Notes under the pieces: generated by a model
Database searches by the model: none
What the model saw: only the letters and a program-made list of their open reading frames with translations
What the model was told of the DNA's origin: nothing
Source: a virus
Direction: 5' to 3' (one strand)
DNA length: 42,925 bases
IMG/VR virus record: IMGVR_UViG_3300028844_007301
Span: 1 to 42,925 of that record
Shown: positions 32,211-39,492 of the stretch, in pieces
Position numbering within the stretch: position 1 is the first letter of the stretch
How the letters are laid out: each line of letters starts with the position of its first letter
Position numbers and translations under genes: made by a program

Positions 32211-32933
32211 ATGCCACTACCGAAATTGAATGTGATTACATACACATTGACTTTACCTTCCAACGATAAAGAGATTGTATATAGACCCTTTACAGTTGAA
32301 GAAGAACGTATTTTATTAACTGCACAAGAATCAGATGATTCAAAAGATATTCTTCGTGCTATGCGGCAAATCATCAACAATTGTGTTCAGACAGAAATTG
32401 ATGTAATGGAATTGCCTACCTTTGATATTGAATATTTCTTTTTAAATATTCGTGGTAAATCTACAGGAGAACAAATTGAATTGATGTTGAAACATGATAA
32501 TGAAACAAACATAAAAGGTGAACACTGTGATCATCGTCAAAAAATAGGAATTGATATCGAACAAATTAAAGTTCATAAAGATCCAAATCATCGAAAAGAT
32601 TATACGTTAGATGATAATATTTCCGTGTCAATGAAGTATCCGAATATTGAAGCAATCTCTCAGGCAAATGTTTCGAACTTTGAATCATTTGTAAATTTAA
32701 TTGCCGCTTCAATTGATAAAATTTATGATAAAGAAGAAACTTATGATTCATCTGATCATACAGAAAAAGAATTACTTGAATTTGTTTATAGCATGAATCA
32801 AAAACAAATTAGTGAAGTACAACAGTTTTTTGAAACAATGCCTGTTTTAAAACATACTGTAAGTTATACATGTGCAAAATGTAAAGCAAAAGAAACTATT
32901 GACATTCAGGGGTTTCAGAATTTTTTTTTATAG
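32211..32933 (+). CDS. 26: Baseplate hub/assembly protein (T4 gp26-type, T4_baseplate family)
   Basis: 240 residues. The N-terminus PLPKLNVITYTLTLPSNDKE, then YRPFTVEEERILLTAQESDD, ILRAMRQIINNCV and LPTFDIEYFFLNIRGKSTGE, follows the T4 gp26/T4_baseplate family closely. A region of basic and acidic strands follows, then VSMKYPNIEAI. The C-terminus has a CxxC pair (YTCAKCKAKETIDIQG) and ends in FQNFFL, as is common in this family; the Cys pair may bind metal. In T4, gp26 is needed for assembly of the central baseplate hub. GGAG lies 10 bp before the ATG. The gene directly precedes a 59-codon gene and the tape measure, a position typical of tail assembly chaperones. Confidence 0.75.
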   Translation: MPLPKLNVITYTLTLPSNDKEIVYRPFTVEEERILLTAQESDDSKDILRAMRQIINNCVQTEIDVMELPTFDIEYFFLNIRGKSTGEQIELMLKHDNETNIKGEHCDHRQKIGIDIEQIKVHKDPNHRKDYTLDDNISVSMKYPNIEAISQANVSNFESFVNLIAASIDKIYDKEETYDSSDHTEKELLEFVYSMNQKQISEVQQFFETMPVLKHTVSYTCAKCKAKETIDIQGFQNFFL

Positions 32934-32935
32934 CA

Positions 32936-33115
32936 ATGAGTAACGATACATTGGCAAATCATTATAATACAAACTTTGAATTAATGTATCACCATAATAT
33001 GTCTTTGACTGAATTGAATAGCATGTTACCATATGAAAGAAGCATTTATGTCCAATTACTTAATGGGTATTTGGAAAAACGAAACATGGAAATTAAACAA
33101 GCTCAGAATCGATAA
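32936..33115 (+). CDS. Small protein with MLPYER motif, between gp26 and tape measure
   Basis: 59 residues. The ATG at 32936 is 2 bp after the gp26 stop, and the TAA ends 3 bp before the tape measure start. The sequence FELMYHHNMSLTELNSMLPY followed by ERSIYVQLL resembles short proteins of myoviruses that carry an (M/L)(L/I/V)PYER(D/E/S)IY motif next to baseplate or tape measure genes. These are often the equivalent of the second tail-assembly chaperone product. It is soluble and helical with a Lys-rich end. The function is inferred from position only. Confidence 0.65.
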   Translation: MSNDTLANHYNTNFELMYHHNMSLTELNSMLPYERSIYVQLLNGYLEKRNMEIKQAQNR

Positions 33116-33118
33116 GTT

Positions 33119-36100
33119 ATGGCAGAACAAGAAGTAAAAAAATTAAGTGATAGTATTGGTCAGGCATTTACACCGACTGTTGAAAAACTCACCAGTACTA
33201 TGTCTTCGTTTACTCAACAAATACAAACGGGCTTTATTGGACTATCAAAAAATATTGAAAGGACAAATCAAGTATTAGTTGATAATCCAAAAATACAAAG
33301 TAAAAATTTTGAAAACGCATTAAAAAAAGTCCTTCCTGAAAAAACTCAAACCGAAAAAATGTCTGAGCAAACATTGCAGAATCTCAGTCAATTAAATTTA
33401 GGGTTTGAGAACTTCAATAAAAATCAAGAATCTTCTGCACCCGCCCGCACACAATCAATCTTTAATCTTAGTGCAAAGCAAATGATGAAGGATACCTTCG
33501 GCCAAATGGGCGATAAGGCTAAGTCAATGATAAGTGATAATGCTATGACACGAGGTTTTTCCAACATGAAGAATGCTTGGGCTGCACTCAAAGGAAACCC
33601 TGCTGGTGCCGCTGGTGTGCAAGCAGCAATGCCAAAACTTCCTGGAATGATCAATCCCGAACAATCACAATCACAACTTGAAGAAAATCGAGAAAAGATC
33701 CAAAGAGAAGAACGAGTTATTACACTGCTTGAGGAAATTCTTGAAGCACTCGGAGGTAGATCTTTTGCACCAGAATCACAAGCTGAAAAAGGCAAATCAT
33801 TTATGCAAAAGATTGTTGATGGCGTCAAAGACTTCTTCAGCAAAATACCATATCTAAAAGAGATTGCTGCAGGTCTCGCCTCACTTCTAGGCGCAGGAGG
33901 CCTGATGGGTCTTCTAAGAAAGCTTCGGGGAAAGAACAAAGGTGACCTTGATATGCCAGATGTTGATGCAGATGGTAAAAGAAAACGAAAAGGACTTGAT
34001 GGTAGAAAACTTGGTACAAAAGGTCGTGGTAAAGGTGGGTTTGGGCAAGTGCTAAGAAACACGCCTGATATTGACATTGACTATGATGATGACCGCAAAA
34101 AATCAAAACGTTCTGGTGGCTTTGGTAGAAAAGCACCAGAAGCACCAAAAAAGAAGGGTTGGTTTGACGGTTTGAAAAATCTATTCAGGTCTACAGATGA
34201 CATGGATATTGAAGCCAACAAACAATCAAAAAAGGCAGATGTACAAACAAAAAAGATGGGCAAATTTGGTGGTATGTTTGATAGCATCGGCAAGTTTGCA
34301 GCCCGTGCAGGTGGTATCTTTGCTGCAGTTTCTGCAGGAGTCGATGCAATGGATGGTGTTGAAAAAGCAGTTGAATGGAATGTTGGTGAAATGTCGGCGG
34401 GTATTGGAGGTTTTCTTGGTGGTACTGATATGCTTGAAACGTTTTCAGATCGGCTTGTCAATTCATTCATGAAAGGTGGTGAATTTGCAATGATGGGTGC
34501 TGCTATCGGTTCTGTTGTTCCTGTTGTAGGTACACTCGCTGGTGGTATTATTGGTGGTGCAATCGGCGCATTGATGGGCTTCATTGGTGGTGAAGATATT
34601 GCAAAGGCAGTGAGTGCAATTGGTGATTGGTTTCTTGAATCATGGGCTTCAGTTTCAAAACTATTTGAAGATGTTTGGACTAATCATATTTCAGAACCAC
34701 TTGGAGATGCAATTGAATCAGTAAAAGAAACATTCAAAAATTTCCCTGACCTTCCCGACTTTGGTATTCTAGACACGATCAAAGAAAAGTTTTATGCTCT
34801 TCGTGATTGGGTGATGGATATGATTGACAAAATACCATCATTTGATGATATTTGGGATTTTGGTAAAGAAACTGTGGACAATGTATCTGAAGCACTTGAT
34901 ATTGATTCAGATGCTGGATTTATTAAAAATGCAGAGAATGCAGCCCGTGCAATGAAAGACGGCTATAAAGATGCAACAGTGGCTGGTGTCAATGCAATCG
35001 TTGATGTTGCAGAGCAGGGCAAAAATTATCTTGGCAATATGTTCACTGGTGACCAATCAAATGATGCGAGAATATCTGCAGCCGCTGCCGCTGCACCGAT
35101 TGTTGCTGCAGCATCTGGAGGAACACAAAAAATTTCTACACCAGCAGTACCACCTCCATCAAAAGAAGTCAAAGAAACAGACGAAGGTGGTGGTCTTTGG
35201 GGTGCAATCAAAGGATTGGGAACATCAGCCGTTGATATGGCTAAAACAGCATTATTACCAACAACAACTAAAACAGGAGTTGAAACAACAAGACCGAGCG
35301 GTATGCCATCGGAAGCAGGAGAAGTTTCACCACCTCAAACTTCATATCATCAAGGACCTGCAGGACCAAAACGTAAACAAAATGTTGAGCCTCTAACTAA
35401 TCTAACACCAGCAGAACCAACATATCCCAATCTTGATGCGCCATTCTTTACGCCGGTAGATGCGAAATCACAGGCAAGAGAAGTTATTATTAAGGAAGAA
35501 TCTTTTGTCCCTGATGCGAGACCAGAAAAAGATTATAGTAAAGTTGATCCAACAACAGGAAAAAAAGGTGCACCTATTTACTGGGACCATGGTCCAAACA
35601 AAGGTAAACCAAGATATTTTGTTGGTTATGGATTCAACACAATTAATGGAGTGCCAGTTGAAAAAGGTGATACAATTACAAAAGCTAAAGCCAATGGAAT
35701 TCTTGATAAATTCATTGTAGATGCAGAAGATAAAATTCGTGCATCAAATCGTGGTGATGCATATGACAATATTAAAAGTCCTGCACGAAAGGCAACTTTA
35801 CTTTCAATGGCATATCAAGTAGGTACTGGAGGATTTCTTAACTGGAATAATACATGGGGTGCAATTGAAAATGCTGTACGAGATAATAACACTGAAAATT
35901 GGGAAACAGTTGCTGCACATGCACTTGATTCATTAGCAGCAAGACAAACAGCAAATCGATTTGGACGTAATGCAGAAATGCTTTCGACTGGTGAGTTTCC
36001 TAGTTATTATGGTGCAATCAGTGCAAAGGCTGGATTTTTAGCTACCGCACCAACAATGGTATTTGCTGGTGATTATCCAGACGCAAAGAGCAATCCCGAA

Positions 36101-36421
36101 ATCATTGTGCCAATGAATGCACTTAAAGATCAAATGATGGATGCAACTGAAAGAATTGTTTCAAGAGTATCAAATTCCTATGAAAGAAATAATGCTCTTG
36201 TTGCTTTAACAGTTGAAAATCGAATTGCTTCAATGATTCAAAGGTCGGCAGAGAGTGAAGGAAGATTGAAAACTTTAGCAGATAATAATAAAGGGCAGGC
36301 TCAGTTAAACATTCCGGTGATTAATAATGTAGTTGATAATCGTCAAACAACACATCACAATCAATCTGTGCTGATGGATCAAACTGCATCAAACCCCCGG
36401 AATGTCTTTCGGCTATCTTAG
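33119..36421 (+). CDS. Tape measure/central hub protein with a fused T4-type lysozyme domain
   Basis: 1100 residues. Residues 1-250 are helical and coiled-coil (QREERVITLLEEILEALGG). A Lys/Arg-rich stretch lies at about 270-370. Hydrophobic Gly/Ala-rich helices occur at about 245-265 and 390-490 (PVVGTLAGGIIGGAIGALMG), typical of tape measures that are ejected into the membrane. Residues about 785-965 resemble GH24 phage lysozyme: candidate catalytic Glu in IIKEESF (E793/E794), Asp823 in IYWDHG, then YFVGYGFN, VEKGDTITKAKANGIL, LLSMAYQVGTGGF and TANRFGRNAEMLSTGEF, matching the C-terminal lobe of T4 lysozyme. The residue at T4 Thr26 is not Thr. Near the C-terminus, FAGDYPDAKSNPEIIVPMNA resembles the GExGPEAVVPL ending of tape measures. 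In T4 the tail lysozyme is instead part of gp5. Convergent with, and overlapping by 4 bp, the SGNH gene. Confidence 0.78.
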   Translation: MAEQEVKKLSDSIGQAFTPTVEKLTSTMSSFTQQIQTGFIGLSKNIERTNQVLVDNPKIQSKNFENALKKVLPEKTQTEKMSEQTLQNLSQLNLGFENFNKNQESSAPARTQSIFNLSAKQMMKDTFGQMGDKAKSMISDNAMTRGFSNMKNAWAALKGNPAGAAGVQAAMPKLPGMINPEQSQSQLEENREKIQREERVITLLEEILEALGGRSFAPESQAEKGKSFMQKIVDGVKDFFSKIPYLKEIAAGLASLLGAGGLMGLLRKLRGKNKGDLDMPDVDADGKRKRKGLDGRKLGTKGRGKGGFGQVLRNTPDIDIDYDDDRKKSKRSGGFGRKAPEAPKKKGWFDGLKNLFRSTDDMDIEANKQSKKADVQTKKMGKFGGMFDSIGKFAARAGGIFAAVSAGVDAMDGVEKAVEWNVGEMSAGIGGFLGGTDMLETFSDRLVNSFMKGGEFAMMGAAIGSVVPVVGTLAGGIIGGAIGALMGFIGGEDIAKAVSAIGDWFLESWASVSKLFEDVWTNHISEPLGDAIESVKETFKNFPDLPDFGILDTIKEKFYALRDWVMDMIDKIPSFDDIWDFGKETVDNVSEALDIDSDAGFIKNAENAARAMKDGYKDATVAGVNAIVDVAEQGKNYLGNMFTGDQSNDARISAAAAAAPIVAAASGGTQKISTPAVPPPSKEVKETDEGGGLWGAIKGLGTSAVDMAKTALLPTTTKTGVETTRPSGMPSEAGEVSPPQTSYHQGPAGPKRKQNVEPLTNLTPAEPTYPNLDAPFFTPVDAKSQAREVIIKEESFVPDARPEKDYSKVDPTTGKKGAPIYWDHGPNKGKPRYFVGYGFNTINGVPVEKGDTITKAKANGILDKFIVDAEDKIRASNRGDAYDNIKSPARKATLLSMAYQVGTGGFLNWNNTWGAIENAVRDNNTENWETVAAHALDSLAARQTANRFGRNAEMLSTGEFPSYYGAISAKAGFLATAPTMVFAGDYPDAKSNPEIIVPMNALKDQMMDATERIVSRVSNSYERNNALVALTVENRIASMIQRSAESEGRLKTLADNNKGQAQLNIPVINNVVDNRQTTHHNQSVLMDQTASNPRNVFRLS

Positions 36422-37059
36422 TTCAAGTCAAAACTTTTCGCAATTGCATAGGCAATTTTCTTACCACCAGACCGTGATGGTTCAATAGGTGATACTTCAC
36501 TGTAATCAGATTCTTGATCACAAATCGTCCTCAAGTCAATCACAGGCAAATCTCTTTTAGCAGCCTCTTCAGTAATCACATCATTAAAGAGTGCTAAAGC
36601 GGTCATCGCCTCAATCGGAAGATATCCTGATTTGTGAGTTGGAATCTTATTATAAATCGTACAGACACGAATGTTATATTCATTATAATAAGTGGTCACC
36701 GTATCAAGAACATTCGTGTAAAAACCACGAAATTCTTCAGTTATTGATCGAAGCAATGTCAGTGCTTCGTGAACATTGGAAACGGGCGCCATCAAGATTC
36801 CAGCAACTCCCAGAGCATCATTACCACCAACACTCAGAACAGCGGCAGCATTGTTTGAATAAGGTTGTGATCGTTCTTCTGTCAATTGACGAACAACATC
36901 ATGCGTGACATATCCATCAACAGCATCAAGAGCAACATTGACTCCTTTGTCAGCAACTATACTGGCAAGTAAAGAAGAAACGGCATCATACTTAGTTTCA
37001 ACATACTTGCTGTTATCGAAAATTGAATCTCCAAGCAAATGAATAGTTTCGATTGTCAT
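36418..37059 (-). CDS. SGNH/GDSL-type hydrolase
   Basis: 213 residues. Block I is LLGDSIFDNSKY (8-19) with nucleophile Ser12. Block III is SVGGNDALG (76-84) with the oxyanion Asn80. Near the C-terminus, SEVSPIEPSRSGGKKIA (187-203) sits where classic members have the catalytic DxxH. This SPIEPSxxGGxKIA form, with Glu in place of His, is seen in a subgroup of GDSL proteins, so activity is likely but the base is non-canonical. There is no signal peptide, so it is cytosolic or virion-borne. Family members hydrolyse ester bonds in lipids, or acetyl groups in polysaccharides. The ATG at 37059 lacks a strong ribosome site (TGAGA only) and lies downstream of the structured RNA locus and its terminator-like stem. 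The stop overlaps the tape measure stop on the other strand. Confidence 0.8.
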   Translation of the reverse strand: MTIETIHLLGDSIFDNSKYVETKYDAVSSLLASIVADKGVNVALDAVDGYVTHDVVRQLTEERSQPYSNNAAAVLSVGGNDALGVAGILMAPVSNVHEALTLLRSITEEFRGFYTNVLDTVTTYYNEYNIRVCTIYNKIPTHKSGYLPIEAMTALALFNDVITEEAAKRDLPVIDLRTICDQESDYSEVSPIEPSRSGGKKIAYAIAKSFDLN

Positions 37060-37100
37060 TATATTCTCACAAGAGGTTTAAAGGAACGGTGAATAAAAAT

Positions 37101-37229
37101 GAAAAAAGCCGCAAGTTCTCATCATCACCTCACATGCTGGTCCCGCATTTTCTAACGACCAGCAATTGGTCGTGCGAGGATGTTTGGTATCAACGAACTT
37201 ACGGCTCTTTTCTATCGGATACCAGCATG
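37101..37229 (-). ncRNA. Candidate structured RNA: small RNA or attenuator leader upstream of the SGNH gene
   Basis: The gap 37060-37271 holds no clear gene but a dense set of inverted repeats. Read on the minus strand, transcription from the promoter at 37235-37262 should begin near 37228. An 11-bp stem (37195-37205 with 37108-37118, one G-U pair) is followed at once by six U residues, an intrinsic terminator. Inside its loop are a 7-bp hairpin (37155-37161 with 37167-37173) and a 7-bp pair (37128-37134 with 37173-37179, one wobble). A perfect 9-bp pair joins the RNA's 5' end (37221-37229) to 37133-37141. It crosses the terminator stem, so the two folds are mutually exclusive or form a pseudoknot. 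The result is either a ~128-nt terminated RNA or a regulated leader. Confidence 0.6.
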
Positions 37230-37234
37230 ATCAG

Positions 37235-37262
37235 ATCATATCACACTGGTCAAAAAAGTCAA
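37235..37262 (-). promoter_or_regulatory. Sigma70-like promoter (P1) for the structured RNA/SGNH unit
   Basis: On the minus strand: TTGACT (37257-37262), 16-bp spacer, TATGAT (37235-37240), with an A-tract upstream. The spacer end and the 8 bases after the -10 (CTGATCAT) are shared with the second promoter at 39457-39484. Confidence 0.75.
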
Positions 37263-37271
37263 GTACTTTTT

Positions 37272-38324
37272 TTATAAATTTCCTTTAACGCCATCAATGA
37301 AATAGTTCATGGTAAGAAGTTCTGTATCAGAAGGAACAGCACCTTTCTCAACAACAAGTTTACCATCTCTGTCATAAATCGGTCCGGTAAATACTTGATA
37401 TCGTCCAGTCACAATTTCTTGCTTCTTTTTATTTACAATTTCTTGAACTTTTGGATCTACCATCTTGCCAAATTTTGACAAGTCAACAATTCCTGTATTC
37501 ATTCCCCACCACTCACTGTCAGAAGTCCACTTATCATCTTGTACTCGCCTTACCAATTCAACATAGTAGCGTCCCCAGTTGAAGATTGGTGCGGTTAGAT
37601 GTGCTTTTGGTCCATAGAGTGTCATGTCTGAATCATTACCAATGGCGTACAAGCCTCTTTTATTAGCTGCTTGTGTTGCTGCGGCAGAATCGGTTGTAAT
37701 ATGAACAACATCTGCACCATTGTCCATCAAAGTATTTGCTGCAGCACCTTCTTTCGCAGGATCAAACCAAGAGTTTACCCAGATAACATTTACTGTTGCA
37801 TCAGGATTTACTGAACGAGCGCCAAGAGTGAAGGCATTGATGTGTCGTACAATCTCAGGAATTGGATGAGAACCGATAACTCCAATTTCATCGGTCTTTG
37901 TTTGCATACCGGCAACCATTCCAGCAAGATATTTTGCTTGATACATTCTTGCAAAGTAATTGCCCATATTGTCTGCTGTTTTGAAACCGCTACAATGCAT
38001 GAAAATTACATCAGGAAATTGCTTTGCAACTTCAAGAGTTGGATCCATGAAACCAAAGCTTGTTGTGAAGATCACATTGTATCCTCTTCGTGCAAGATTT
38101 CTTAGCACTCTTTGAGAATCAGTTTCAGGCACACTTTCAACATAAGTAGTTTCAATGCCAAGTTTTTCGAGTTCACGCCTTCCAAGGTCATGAGCATAAG
38201 TCCATCCACCATCACCAACCGGACCTACATAAACAAAGGCTGCTTTAACTTCTTTAGCATATGTGGTGTTTGAAAAGGCGAAAAGGGAAAGAATCAGTGA
38301 GAAGGTCAACAAAAGTTTTTTCAT
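37272..38324 (-). CDS. BMP-family (PnrA/BmpA-like) ABC-transporter solute-binding protein, secreted
   Basis: 350 residues. Residues 1-23 are a standard Sec signal peptide (MKKLLLTFSLILSLFAFSNT), cleaved after TYA by signal peptidase I. There is no lipobox Cys, so it is a free periplasmic protein. The mature part follows the BMP family throughout: AAFVYVGPVGDGGWTYAHDL, VIFTTSFGFMDPTLEVAKQF, MHCSGFKTADNMGNYFARMY, YLAGMVAGMQTKTDEIGVIG, NAFTLGARSVNPDATVNVIW, NSWFDPAKEG and AIGNDSDMTLYGP. Characterised members (PnrA, BmpA types) bind purine nucleosides for an ABC importer. No permease or ATPase gene is present, so it would have to work with a host transporter. GGAG lies before the ATG. It probably derives from a bacterial host and acts as an auxiliary metabolic gene; ligand identity is not readable here. 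Confidence 0.9.
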   Translation of the reverse strand: MKKLLLTFSLILSLFAFSNTTYAKEVKAAFVYVGPVGDGGWTYAHDLGRRELEKLGIETTYVESVPETDSQRVLRNLARRGYNVIFTTSFGFMDPTLEVAKQFPDVIFMHCSGFKTADNMGNYFARMYQAKYLAGMVAGMQTKTDEIGVIGSHPIPEIVRHINAFTLGARSVNPDATVNVIWVNSWFDPAKEGAAANTLMDNGADVVHITTDSAAATQAANKRGLYAIGNDSDMTLYGPKAHLTAPIFNWGRYYVELVRRVQDDKWTSDSEWWGMNTGIVDLSKFGKMVDPKVQEIVNKKKQEIVTGRYQVFTGPIYDRDGKLVVEKGAVPSDTELLTMNYFIDGVKGNL

Positions 38325-38336
38325 TTTAGCTCCATA

Positions 38337-38627
38337 TTAATAATTACATCCAAGTAGAAAAGGCGTACCAGACACCTTAATCATTACATCAAGAGAACCA
38401 TTCGCCGAATGGTTATGTTTGCTCATGTAGTGGCTTTCTTCAAGACGGTCACCTACATGTGCTGAACGAAACTTTGAAAAGGAGTTTAATTCATCCTTTG
38501 CAAAGTGGGAAAGAAACCATCGTTTTGCTGCTTTTACGTTTGTAAATTCTTCATCAAGAACAGCAAGGTATAGTTCACCATTGCTTAGTTTTACAACGTC
38601 ATGTGGAGCATTATTGAAAGCTTCCAT
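38337..38627 (-). CDS. Hypothetical protein, 96 residues
   Basis: Not recognised. It starts with a strong AAGAGGTGA site and ends 12 bp before the BMP gene, so the two are probably co-transcribed. The N-terminal half, DVVKLSNGELYLAVLDEEFT, then VKAAKRWFLSHFAKDELNSF, suggests a small alpha/beta fold. The C-terminal half contains HYMSKHNHSANGS. It has no membrane segment or Cys pair. Confidence 0.7.
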   Translation of the reverse strand: MEAFNNAPHDVVKLSNGELYLAVLDEEFTNVKAAKRWFLSHFAKDELNSFSKFRSAHVGDRLEESHYMSKHNHSANGSLDVMIKVSGTPFLLGCNY

Positions 38628-38641
38628 AGTTCACCTCTTAT

Positions 38642-38872
38642 TTAGTGTGTAGTTTCGAACGAGTTCGAAATAATCATGTCATCCATATCAACAATGATAC
38701 ACTTTCTCCGTGTAGCTTGTTGCTCAGAAAGACCGGCAAGAATTGAATCAATTTTGTAGATCATATTCTTGCCTTTTTCACTTCTTGGGCGATACAGAAT
38801 TTTGCCTGAAGATAATTCAGTTCTCTGAAGAACAGGATATTCCTGCATCTCTTGCCAAGTAAGTAATCTCAT
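38642..38872 (-). CDS. Hypothetical protein, 76 residues, sharing a C-terminal motif with the 39493-40110 product
   Basis: Not recognised. The ATG directly follows the stop of the 47-residue gene (TAA then ATG) with TTGAGG as ribosome site. The N-terminal part, TWQEMQEYPVLQRTELSSGK, then ILYRPRSEKGKN, is basic. The last 20 residues (RKCIIVDMDDMIISNSFETT) parallel the end of the 205-residue protein at 39493-40110 (DKILVVDEDYMIIPNPFDKK), a shared module in otherwise unrelated proteins. Confidence 0.7.
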   Translation of the reverse strand: MRLLTWQEMQEYPVLQRTELSSGKILYRPRSEKGKNMIYKIDSILAGLSEQQATRRKCIIVDMDDMIISNSFETTH

Positions 38873-39016
38873 TTATACCTCAAGTTCTGGTTGTGATGCA
38901 AATCGGTCAGCCTCAAGTTCTTCAAACTCAGCAATCAACGCCTCATCTTCTTCAGTGAGTTCTGGGTATGCTGAATCAACCCAGGCGTTTAAGATGTCTT
39001 GTGAAACGTCTACCAT
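38873..39016 (-). CDS. Small acidic protein, 47 residues
   Basis: ATG at 39016, preceded by AGAGG; stop abuts the next ATG. The sequence begins MVDVSQDILNAWVDSAYPEL and continues with an acidic helix rich in Glu (EEDEALIAEFEELEADRF). Good ribosome site, tight spacing on both sides and an intact frame support a real gene. Function unknown. Confidence 0.7.
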   Translation of the reverse strand: MVDVSQDILNAWVDSAYPELTEEDEALIAEFEELEADRFASQPELEV

Positions 39017-39027
39017 GAGACCTCTTT

Positions 39028-39402
39028 TTAGTTAAGGGAGAAGGGTGAAACTTCGAACTCAGCAACACGGCTGCGGTTGTATTCAAAGTGGGTTCTCTGC
39101 TTGAGTTGCCACTTTTCGAAAACGGGCTTGCCAAATTCGTCTTCGTCTACGGCAACGTAGGCTACGGTCTTCAGGACTTTGCCGTAGCGGAAGCCACTGT
39201 CAAGGCAGTGACCGTTGTCTGCGAAGTGCGGGGTTGAAACCCAGATTTTGTGAGGGAGGTCGGCTTTATGCTCGGCACCCCAACCTTCTGTCTCACGATT
39301 CTCGGAGTACTCAAAGAGATGACCGTTGTCTTTCTCATCGAAGCGACCAATCACTGAGGAATCACCGGTGTTGAAGTAAGTTGAGGTAGGAGCAAATGCC
39401 AT
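39028..39402 (-). CDS. Hypothetical protein, 124 residues, first gene after promoter P2
   Basis: Not recognised. I place the start at the ATG at 39402 (MAFAPTSTYFN). The longer in-frame ATG at 39447 lies within a few bases of the start site predicted from the promoter at 39457-39484, and GAGAG precedes 39402. The protein is polar and beta-rich: DSSVIGRFDEKDNGHLFEYS, KIWVSTPHFADNGHCLDSGF, and VAYVAVDEDEFGKPVFEKWQ. The gene is visibly richer in G+C than its neighbours, which suggests a different origin or strong expression. It heads a closely spaced minus-strand run of small genes. Confidence 0.7.
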   Translation of the reverse strand: MAFAPTSTYFNTGDSSVIGRFDEKDNGHLFEYSENRETEGWGAEHKADLPHKIWVSTPHFADNGHCLDSGFRYGKVLKTVAYVAVDEDEFGKPVFEKWQLKQRTHFEYNRSRVAEFEVSPFSLN

Positions 39403-39456
39403 GTGAATCTCTCGAAGGAGTTGATAATCGTGATGTGTCTCAATCACTATGATCAG

Positions 39457-39484
39457 ATCTTATCAGACTGGCAGGAAATGTCAA
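39457..39484 (-). promoter_or_regulatory. Sigma70-like promoter (P2) for the small-gene operon
   Basis: On the minus strand: TTGACA (39479-39484), 16-bp spacer, TAAGAT (39457-39462), with a long A-tract upstream that could act as an UP element. It shares CCAGT, TGATA and GATCTGATCAT with promoter P1. It lies in the 90-bp gap 39403-39492, which shows no other feature. Confidence 0.8.
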
Positions 39485-39492
39485 GGGATTTT

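Noticed and set aside
32203-32211. Late promoter upstream of the gp26-like gene (ATATAAATG)
   Set aside because: The octamer is TATAAATG, overlaps the start codon itself and would leave no leader, so it is probably chance.
33424-34584. Overlapping minus-strand frames of 217 and 167 codons inside the tape measure gene
   Set aside because: Ser/Pro/Phe-rich shadow translations on the strand opposite a well-supported gene, with no ribosome sites.
37060-37271. tRNA gene in the structured gap
   Set aside because: The stems do not form a cloverleaf, and no consensus T-loop and anticodon arm can be placed. The pattern fits a terminator or regulatory RNA better.
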